In this document: positions 53,801 to 64,000 of the stretch, one piece after another
How the letters are laid out: each line of letters begins with the position of its first letter
How positions within the stretch are numbered: position 1 is the stretch's first letter
From: Sisyra terminalis
Taxonomy: Eukaryota; Arthropoda; Insecta; Neuroptera; Sisyridae
Direction of reading: 5' to 3'
Length of the DNA: 64,000 nucleotides
Assembly: GCA_958496175.1 (NCBI GenBank)
Contig: CAUEGI010000001.1
Coordinates: forward strand, 62,001 to 126,000
Notes under the pieces: generated by a model
Told to the model about the DNA's origin: nothing
The model's input: the letters and a program-made list of their open reading frames with translations, nothing else
Databases searched by the model: none
Position numbers and translations under genes: made by a program

Positions 53801-56800
53801 CAAATATTACAGCAAAATAACCGCAATGATGTCCGCAAAAATAACCGCAATAATATCCGCAAAAATAACCGCAATGATATCCGCAAAAATAACCGCAAAT
53901 ATTACCGCAAAATAACCGCAATGATATCCGCAAAAATAACCGCAAATATCACCGCAAAATAACCGCAATGATATCCGCAAAAATAACCGCAATAATATCC
54001 GATAAAAAATAAGCGCAATGATATCCGCAAAATTAACAGCAAATATTACAGCAAAATAACCGCAATAATATCCGCAAAAATAACCGCAAATATTACCGCT
54101 AAATAACCGCAATAATATCCGCAAAAATAACCGCAAATGTTACCGCAAAATAACCGCAATGATATCCGCAAAAATAACCGCAATAATATCCGCAAAAATA
54201 ACCGCAATGATATCCGCAAAAATAACCGCCATAATATCCGCAAAATTAACCGCAAATATTACAGCAAAATAACCGCAATGATGTCCGCAAAAATAACCGC
54301 AATAATATCCGCAAAAATAACCGCAATGATATCCGCAAAAATAACCGCAAATATTACCGCAAAATAACCGCAATGATATCCGCAAAAATAACCGCAAATA
54401 TCACCGCAAAATAACCGCAATGATATCTGCAAAAATAACCGCAATAATATCCGCAAAAATAACCGCAATGATATCCGCAAAAATAACCGCAATGATATCC
54501 GCAAAAATAACCGCAATAATATCCGCAAAAATAACCGCAATGATATCCGCAAAAATAACCGCAAATATTACCGCAAAATAACCGCAATGATATCCGCAAA
54601 AATAACCGCAAATATCACCGCAAAATAACCGCAATGATATCCGCCAAAATAACCGCAATAATATCCGCAAAAATAACCGCAAATATTACCGCAAAATAAC
54701 CGCAATGATATCCGCAAAAATAACCGCAATGATATCCGCCAAAATAACCGCAATAATATCCGCAAAAATAACCGCAATAATATCCGCAAAATTAACCGCA
54801 AATATTACAGCAAAATAACCGCAATGATATCCGCAAAAATAACCGCAATAATATCCGCAAAAATTAACGCAATGATATCCGCAAAAATAACCGCAAATAT
54901 TACCGCAAAATAACCGCAATGATATCCGCAAAAATAACCGCAATAATATCCGCAAAATTAACCGCAAATATTACAGCAAAATAACCGCAATAATATCCGC
55001 AAAAATAACCGCAAATATTACCGCAAAATAACCGCAATGATATCCGCAAAAATAACCGCAATAATATCCGCAAAAATAACCGCAATAATATCCGCAAAAT
55101 TAACCGCAAATATTACAGCAAAATAACCGCAATGATATCCGCAAAAATAACCGCAATAATATCCGCAAAAATAACCGCAATGATATCCGCAAAAATAACC
55201 GCAAATATTACCGCAAAATAACCGCAATGATATCCGCAAAAATAACCGCAATAATATCCGATAAAAAATAAGCGCAATGATATCCGCAAAATTAACCGCA
55301 AATATTACAGCAAAATAACCGCAATAATATCCGCAAAAATAACCGCAAATATTACCGCAAAATAACCGCAATAATATCCGCAAAAATAACCGCAAATGTT
55401 ACCGCAAAATAACCGCAATGATATCCGCAAAAATAACCGCAATAATATCCGCAAAAATAACCGCAATGATATCCGCAAAAATAACAGCAATAATATCCGC
55501 AAAATTAACCGCAAATATTACAGCAAAATAACCGCAATAATATCCGCAAAAATAACCGCAATGATATCCGCCAAAATAACCGCAATAATATCCGCAAAAT
55601 TAACCGCAAATATTACAGCAAAATAACCGCAATGATATCCGCAAAAATAACCGCAATAATATCCGCAAAAATAACCGCAATGATATCCGCAAAAAAAACC
55701 GCAAATATTACCGCAAAATAACCGCAATGATATCCGCAAAAATAACCGCAATAATATCCGCAAAGATAACCGCAATGATATCCGCAAAAATAACCGCAAA
55801 AATATCCGCAAAATTAACCGCAAATATTACAGCAAAATAACCGCAATGATGTCCGCAAAAATAACCGCAATAATATCCGCAAAAATAACCGCAATGATAT
55901 CCGCAAAAATAACCGCAAATATTACCGCAAAATAACCGCAATGATATCCGCAAAAATAACCGCAAATATCACCGCAAAATAACCGCAATGATATCCGCAA
56001 AAATAACCGCAATAATATCCGATAAAAAATAAGCGCAATGATATCCGCAAAATTAACAGCAAATATTACAGCAAAATAACCGCAATAATATCCGCAAAAA
56101 TAACCGCAAATATTACCGCTAAATAACCGCAATAATATCCGCAAAAATAACCGCAAATGTTACCGCAAAATAACCGCAATGATATCCGCAAAAATAACCG
56201 CAATAATATCCGCAAAAATAACCGCAATGATATCCGCAAAAATAACCGCCATAATATCCGCAAAATTAACCGCAAATATTACAGCAAAATAACCGCAATG
56301 ATGTCCGCAAAAATAACCGCAATAATATCCGCAAAAATAACCGCAATGATATCCGCAAAAATAACCGCAAATATTACCGCAAAATAACCGCAATGATATC
56401 CGCAAAAATAACCGCAAATATCACCGCAAAATAACCGCAATGATATCTGCAAAAATAACCGCAATAATATCCGCAAAAATAACCGCAATGATATCCGCAA
56501 AAATAACCGCAATGATATCCGCAAAAATAACCGCAATAATATCCGCAAAAATAACCGCAATGATATCCGCAAAAATAACCGCAAATATTACCGCAAAATA
56601 ACCGCAATGATATCCGCAAAAATAACCGCAAATATCACCGCAAAATAACCGCAATGATATCCGCCAAAATAACCGCAATAATATCCGCAAAAATAACCGC
56701 AAATATTACCGCAAAATAACCGCAATGATATCCGCAAAAATAACCGCAATGATATCCGCCAAAATAACCGCAATAATATCCGCAAAAATAACCGCAATAA

Positions 56801-59800
56801 TATCCGCAAAATTAACCGCAAATATTACAGCAAAATAACCGCAATGATATCCGCAAAAATAACCGCAATAATATCCGCAAAAATTAACGCAATGATATCC
56901 GCAAAAATAACCGCAAATATTACCGCAAAATAACCGCAATGATATCCGCAAAAATAACCGCAATAATATCCGCAAAATTAACCGCAAATATTACAGCAAA
57001 ATAACCGCAATAATATCCGCAAAAATAACCGCAAATATTACCGCAAAATAACCGCAATGATATCCGCAAAAATAACCGCAATAATATCCGCAAAAATAAC
57101 CGCAATAATATCCGCAAAATTAACCGCAAATATTACAGCAAAATAACCGCAATGATATCCGCAAAAATAACCGCAATAATATCCGCAAAAATAACCGCAA
57201 TGATATCCGCAAAAATAACCGCAAATATTACCGCAAAATAACCGCAATGATATCCGCAAAAATAACCGCAATAATATCCGATAAAAAATAAGCGCAATGA
57301 TATCCGCAAAATTAACCGCAAATATTACAGCAAAATAACCGCAATAATATCCGCAAAAATAACCGCAAATATTACCGCAAAATAACCGCAATAATATCCG
57401 CAAAAATAACCGCAAATGTTACCGCAAAATAACCGCAATGATATCCGCAAAAATAACCGCAATAATATCCGCAAAAATAACCGCAATGATATCCGCAAAA
57501 ATAACAGCAATAATATCCGCAAAATTAACCGCAAATATTACAGCAAAATAACCGCAATAATATCCGCAAAAATAACCGCAATGATATCCGCCAAAATAAC
57601 CGCAATAATATCCGCAAAATTAACCGCAAATATTACAGCAAAATAACCGCAATGATATCCGCAAAAATAACCGCAATAATATCCGCAAAAATAACCGCAA
57701 TGATATCCGCAAAAAAAACCGCAAATATTACCGCAAAATAACCGCAATGATATCCGCAAAAATAACCGCAATAATATCCGTAAAGATAACCGCAATGATA
57801 TCCGCAAAAATAACCGCAAAAATATCCGCAAAATTAACCGCAAATATTACAGCAAAATAACCGCAATGATGTCCGCAAAAATAACCGCAATAATATCCGC
57901 AAAAATAACCGCAATGATATCCGCAAAAATAACCGCAATAATATCCGATAAAAAATAAGCGCAATGATATCCGCAAAATTAACAGCAAATATTACAGCAA
58001 AATAACCGCAATAATATCCGCAAAAATAACCGCAAATATTACCGCTAAATAACCGCAATAATATCCGCAAAAATAACCGCAAATGTTACCGCAAAATAAC
58101 CGCAATGATATCCGCAAAAATAACCGCAATAATATCCGCAAAAATAACCGCAATGATATCCGCAAAAATAACCGCCATAATATCCGCAAAATTAACCGCA
58201 AATATTACAGCAAAATAACCGCAATGATGTCCGCAAAAATAACCGCAATAATATCCGCAAAAATAACCGCAATGATATCCGCAAAAATAACCGCAAATAT
58301 TACCGCAAAATAACCGCAATGATATCCGCAAAAATAACCGCAAATATCACCGCAAAATAACCGCAATGATATCTGCAAAAATAACCGCAATAATATCCGC
58401 AAAAATAACCGCAATGATATCCGCAAAAATAACCGCAATAATATCCGCAAAAATAACCGCAATGATATCCGCAAAATTAACCGCAAATATTACAGCAAAA
58501 TAACCGCAATAAGATCCGCAAAAATAACCGCAAATATTACCGCAAAATAACCGCAATGATATCCGCAAAAATAACCGCAAATATCACCGCAAAATAACCG
58601 CAATGATATCCGCTAAAATAACCGCAATAATATCCGCAAAAATAACCGCAATGATATCCGCAAAATTAACCGCAAATATTACAGCAAAAAAACCGCAATA
58701 ATATCCGCAAAAATAACCGCAAATATTACCGCAAAATAACCGCAATGATATCCGCAAAAATAACCGCAATAATATCCGCAAAAATAACCGCAAATGTTAC
58801 CGCAAAATAACCGCAATGATATCCGCAAAAATAACCGCAATAATATCCGCAAAAATAACCGCAATAATATCCGCAAAAATAACCGCAAATATAACAGCAA
58901 AATAACCGCAATGATATCCGCAAAAATAACCTTAATAATATCCGCAAAAATAACCGCAATGATATCCGCAAAAATAACCGCAATAATATCCGCAAAATAA
59001 CCGCAATGATATCCGCAAAAATAACCGCAAATATTACAGCAAAATAACCGCAATGATATCGGCAAAAATAACCGCAATAATATCCGCAAAAATAACCGCA
59101 ATGATATCCGCAAAAATAACCGCAATAATATCCGCAAAAATAACCGCAATGATATCCGCAAATTTAACCGCAAATATTACAGCAAAATAACTGCAATAAG
59201 ATCCGCAAAAATAACCGCAAATATTACCGCAAAATAACCGCAATGATATCCGCAAAAATAACCGCAAATATCACCGCAAAATAACCGCAATGATATCCGC
59301 AAAAATAACCGCAATAATATCCGCAAAAATAACCGCAATGATATCCGCAAAATTAACCGCAAATATTACAGCAAAAAAACCGCAATAATATCCGCAAAAA
59401 TAACCGCAAATATTACCGCAAAATAACCGCAATGATATCCGCAAAAATAACCGCAATAATATCCGCAAAAATAACCGCAATGATATCCGCAAAAATAACC
59501 GCAAATATTATAGCAAAATAACCGCAATGATATCCGCAAAAATAACCGCAATGATATCCGCAAAATTAACCGCAAATATTACAGCAAAATAACCGCAATG
59601 ATATCCGCAAAAATAACCGCAATAATATCCGCAAAAATAACCGCAATGATATCCGCAAAAATAACCGCAAATATTACCGCAAAATAACCGCAATGATATC
59701 CGCAAAAATAACCGCAAATATCACCGCAAAATAACCGCAATGATATCCGCAAAAATAACCGCAATGATATCCGCAAAAATAACCGCAATAATATCCGCAA

Positions 59801-61660
59801 AAATAACCGCAATGATATCCGCAAAAATAACCGCAAATATTACCGCAAAATAACCGCAATGATATCCGCAAAAATAACCGCAAATATCACCGCAAAATAA
59901 CCGCAATGATATCCGCCAAAATAACCGCAATAATATCCGCAAAAATAACCGCAAATATTACCGCAAAATAACCGCAATGATATCCGCAAAAATAACCGCA
60001 ATTATCACCGCAAAATAACCGCAATGATATCCGCAAAAATAACCGCAATGATATCCGCCAAAATAACCGCAATAATATCCGCAAAATTAACCGCAAATAT
60101 TACAGCAAAATAACCGCAATAATATCCGCAAAAATAACTGAAAATATTACCGCAAAATAACCGCAATGATATCCGCAAAAATAACCGCAATGATATCCGC
60201 AAAAATAACCGCAATAATATCCGCAAAATTAACCGCAAATATTACAGCAAAATAACCGCAATGATATCCGCATAAATAACCGCAATAATATCCGCAAAAA
60301 TAACCGCAATGATATCCGCAAAAATAACCGCAAATATTACCGCAAAATAACCGCAATGATATCCGCAAAAATAACCGCAAATATCACCGCAAAATAACCG
60401 CAATGATATCCGCAAAAATAACCGCAATAATATCCGCAAAAATAACCGCAATGACATCCGCAAAATTAACCGCAAATATTACAGCAAAATAACCGCAATA
60501 ATATCCGCAAAAATAACCGCAAATATTTCCGCAAAATAACCGCAATGATATCCGCAAAAATAACCGCAAATATCACCGCAAAATAACCGCAATGATATCC
60601 GCAAAAATAACCGCAATAATATCCGCAAAAATAACCGCAATAATATCCGCAAAATTAACCGCAAATATTACAGCAAAATAACCGCAATGATATCCGCAAA
60701 AATAACCGCAATAATATCCGCAAAAATAACCGCAATGATATCCGCAAAAATAACCGCAAATATTACCGCAAAATAACCGCAATGATATCCGCAAAAATAA
60801 CCGCAATAATATCCGATAAAAAATAAGCGCATTGATATCCGCAAAATTAACCGCAAATATTACAGCAAAATAACCGCAATAATATCCGCAAAAATAACCG
60901 CAAATATTACCGCAAATAAACCGCAATGATATCCGCAAAAATAACAGCAATTATATCCGCAAAAATAACCGCAATGATATCCGCAAAATTAACCGCAAAT
61001 ATTACAGCAAAATAACCGCAATTATATCCGCAAAAATAACCGCAATAATATCCGCAAAAATAACCGCAAATATTACCGCAAAATAACCGCAATGATATCC
61101 GCAAAAATAACCGCAAATATCACCGCAAAATAACCGCAATGATATCCGCAAAAATAACCGCAATAATATCCACAAAAATAACCGCAATGATAATCGCAAA
61201 ATTAACCGCAAATATAACAGCAAAATAACCGCAATAATATCCCTAAAAATAACCGCAATGATATCCGCAAAAATAACCGCAAATATCACCGCAAAATAAC
61301 CGCAATGATATCCGCAAAAATAACCGCAATAATATCCGCAAAAATAACCGCAATGACATCCGCAAAATTAACCGCAAATATTACAGCAAATTAACCGCAA
61401 TAATATCCGCAAAAATAACCGCAAATATTTCCGCAAAATAACCGCAATGATATCCGCAAAAATAACCGAAAATATCACCGCAAAATAACCGCAATGATAT
61501 CCGCAAAAATAACCGCAATAATATCCGCAAAAATAACCGCAATAATATCCGCAAAATTAACCGCAAATATTACAGCAAAATAACCGCAATGATATCCGCA
61601 AAAATAACCGCAATAATATCCGCAAAAATAACCGCAATGATATCCGCAAAAATAACCGCA
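45930..61660 (+). repeat. Long-range duplication, offset 12,059 bp
   Basis: The order of variants at about 45930-49600 recurs at about 57990-61660 with a constant 12,059-bp offset (for example 46146/58205, 48514/60573 and 49416/61475). A few differences exist, such as AATTAAATCC near 48960 against AATTATATCC at the matching position, so the copies are close but not identical. Confidence 0.75.
52860..58440 (+). repeat. 2,020-bp higher-order repeat, three tandem copies
   Basis: Copies begin near 52860, 54880 and 56900. Landmarks repeat every 2,020 bp (52998/55018/57038, 53376/55396/57416 and 54137/56157). The first two appear almost identical. In the third the spacing to the next landmark falls to 1,926 bp (56157 to 58083), because four monomers (94 bp) are missing near 57920. 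The third copy then grades into the 12,059-bp block. Confidence 0.8.
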
Positions 61661-64000
61661 AATATTACCGCAAAATAACCGCAATGATATCCGCCAAAAT
61701 AACCGCAATAATATCCGCAAAATTAACCGCAAATATTACAGCAAAATAACCGCAATAATATCCGCAAAAATAACTGAAAATATTACCGCAAAATAACCGC
61801 AATGATATCCGCAAAAATAACCGCAATGATATCCGCAAAAATAACCGCAATAATATCCGCAAAAATAACCGCAATGATATCCGCAAAAATAACAGCAATA
61901 ATATCCGCAAAATTAACCGCAAATATTACAGCAAAATAACCGCAATAATATCCGCAAAAATAACCGCAATGATATCCGCCAAAATAACCGCAATAATATC
62001 CGCAAAATTAACCGCAAATATTACAGCAAAATAACCGCAATGATATCCGCAAAAATAACCGCAATAATATCCGCAAAAATAACCGCAATGATATCCGCAA
62101 AAATAACAGCAATAATATCCGCAAAATTAACCGCAAATATTACAGCAAAATAACCGCAATAATATCCGCAAAAATAACCGCAATGATATCCGCCAAAATA
62201 ACCGCAATAATATCCGCAAAATTAACCGCAAATATTACAGCAAAATAACCGCAATGATATCCGCAAAAATAACCGCAATAATATCCGCAAAAATAACCGC
62301 AATGATATCCGCAAAAATAACAGCAATAATATCCGCAAAATTAACCGCAAATATTACAGCAAAATAACCGCAATAATATCCGCAAAAATAACCGCAATGA
62401 TATCCGCCAAAATAACCGCAATAATATCCGCAAAATTAACCGCAAATATTACAGCAAAATAACCGCAATAAGATCCGCAAAAATAACCGCAAATATTACC
62501 GCAAATAAACCGCAATGATATCCGCAAAAATAACAGCAATTATATCCGCAAAAATAACCGCAATGATATCCGCAAAATTAACCGCAAATATTACAGCAAA
62601 ATAACCGCAATAATATCCGCAAAAATAACCGCAAATATTACCGCCAAATAACCGCAATAATATCCGCAAAAATAACCGCAAATGTTACCGCAAAATAACC
62701 GCAATGATATCCGCAAAAATAACCGCAATAATATCCGCAAAAATAACCGCAATGATATCCGCAAAAATAACAGCAATAATATCCGCAAAATTAACCGCAA
62801 ATATTACAGCAAAATAACCGCAATAATATCCGCAAAAATAACCGCAATGATATCCGCCAAAATAACCGCAATAATATCCGCAAAATTAACCGCAAATATT
62901 ACAGCAAAATAACCGCAATGATATCCGCAAAAATAACCGCAATAATATCCGCAAAAATAACCGCAATGATATCCGCAAAAAAAACCGCAAATATTACCGC
63001 AAAATAACCGCAATGATATCCGCAAAAATAACCGCAATAATATCCGCAAAAATAACCGCAATGATATCCGCAAAAATAACCGCAATAATATCCGCAAAAT
63101 TAACCGCAAATATTACAGCAAAATAACCGCAATGATGTCCGCAAAAATAACCGCAATAATATCCGCAAAAATAACCGCAATGATATCCGCAAAAATAACC
63201 GCAAATATTACCGCAAAATAACCGCAATGATATCCGCAAAAATAACCGCAAATATCACCGCAAAATAACCGCAATGATATCCGCAAAAATAACCGCAATA
63301 ATATCCGATAAAAAATAAGCGCAATGATATCCGCAAAATTAACCGCAAATATTACAGCAAAATAACCGCAATAATATCCGCAAAAATAATCGCAAATATT
63401 ACCGCTAAATAACCGCAATAATATCCGCAAAAATAACCGCAAATGTTACCGCAAAATAACCGCAATGATATCCGCAAAAATAACCGCAATAATATCCGCA
63501 AAAATAACCGCAATGATATCCGCAAAAATAACCGCAATAATATCCGCAAAATTAACCGCAAATATTACAGCAAAATAACCGCAATGATGTCCGCAAAAAT
63601 AACCGCAATAATATCCGCAAAAATAACCGCAATGATATCCGCAAAAATAACCGCAAATATTACCGCAAAATAACCGCAATGATATCCGCAAAAATAACCG
63701 CAAATATCACCGCAAAATAACCGCAATGATATCTGCAAAAATAACCGCAATAATATCCGCAAAAATAACCGCAATGATATCCGCAAAAATAACCGCAATA
63801 ATATCCGCAAAAATAACCGCAATGATATCCGCAAAATTAACCGCAAATATTACAGCAAAATAACCGCAATAAGATCCGCAAAAATAACCGCAAATATTAC
63901 CGCAAATAAACCGCAATGATATCCGCAAAAATAACAGCAATTATATCCGCAAAAATAACCGCAATGATATCCGCAAAATTAACCGCAAATATTACAGCAA

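Larger units (their letters stand above)
29407..64000 (+). repeat. Satellite A, right block (continues past window end)
   Basis: About 34.6 kb, or roughly 1,460 monomers by length, of the same 23/24-bp monomer in the same orientation as the left block. Its variant repertoire differs: a CAGC half-unit start (ATTACAGCAAAATAACC) is found in nearly every higher-order unit, CCGCAAAATTAACC is common, and a GATAAAAAATAAGCGC variant recurs about two dozen times. The CTCGC and CCGGAAATATCATTGC variants of the left block were not seen here. The array is still running at the last base, so its true length is unknown. Confidence 0.97.

Noticed and set aside
21408..63673. Plus-strand Asn/Arg/Lys-rich frames in satellite A (for example from 31940, 37425, 53376).
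   Set aside because: They are the complement of the same repeat, open only where 24-bp monomers happen to run together. Their exact recurrence follows the higher-order copies.
3125..64000. Many 60-164-codon minus-strand open frames in satellite A (patterns such as IFADIIAV, CGYYCGYF and RLFLRISL).
   Set aside because: They are three-frame readings of the 24-bp unit (8 residues per monomer) and change frame at each 23-bp monomer. They have no start context, and their order only mirrors the satellite variants.
3238..64000. CRISPR array.
   Set aside because: Spacing is regular, but there are no unique spacers. The whole unit is repeat, the context is eukaryotic, and no cas genes are present.
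3238..64000. Telomeric repeat.
   Set aside because: The minus strand is G- and T-rich with a 12-bp period, but the unit does not match TTAGG or related motifs. The array has kilobase-scale higher-order structure and begins in ordinary flanking DNA.
3238..64000. G-quadruplex-forming array.
   Set aside because: Only GCGG (two adjacent Gs) recurs every 12 bp, with no runs of three Gs, so stable quadruplexes are not expected.
3238..64000. CENP-B box in satellite A or B.
   Set aside because: I saw no match to the core pattern (TTCG, four bases, A, two bases, CGGG) in either consensus. A centromeric role cannot be claimed from sequence alone.

Overview
This is eukaryotic repeat DNA, probably from an arthropod. 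About 95% of the window is tandem satellite. I found no intact protein gene, rRNA, usable tRNA or CRISPR array. The organism cannot be fixed from the sequence. The pointers are an AT-rich left flank with a pol III-promoter-like (tRNA-derived) fragment on the minus strand, a candidate 76-nt intron with good splice sites, and very long, hierarchically duplicated satellites.

Layout. (1) 1-3237 is a non-satellite AT-rich flank. It holds a 116-bp diverged tandem duplication, a nested inverted repeat, the tRNA-derived fragment, a short 17-bp tandem repeat, two exon-like segments on the minus strand whose frames do not join, and a diverged 112-bp direct repeat 1.1 kb apart. (2) 3238-21595 is satellite A, left block. 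Monomers are 23 or 24 bp, and each is two ~12-bp half-units that begin CCGCAA. (3) 21596-29406 is satellite B: about 99 head-to-tail monomers of 78 or 79 bp, unrelated to A and often paired into 157-bp dimers. (4) 29407-64000 is satellite A again, running off the window edge. It uses a different set of monomer variants and contains large recent tandem duplications (periods near 5,485 and 2,020 bp, plus longer-range copies).

The most interesting structure is the A/B/A arrangement. The B block begins right after AATGT inside an A half-unit and ends right before AATGT, and A then resumes in perfect register. Removing B together with one AATGT restores an ordinary A monomer. This looks like insertion of a complete satellite array into another array with a 5-bp target duplication, or microhomology-mediated joining. 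The A sequences on the two sides have separate variant repertoires.

A second notable property is that satellite A is a lattice of CCGC (one CpG) every ~12 bp in an otherwise A-rich strand. The consensus has a 3:1 A:T and a 3:1 C:G strand bias. The many long reading frames across the arrays are by-products of the short period and should not be read as genes.
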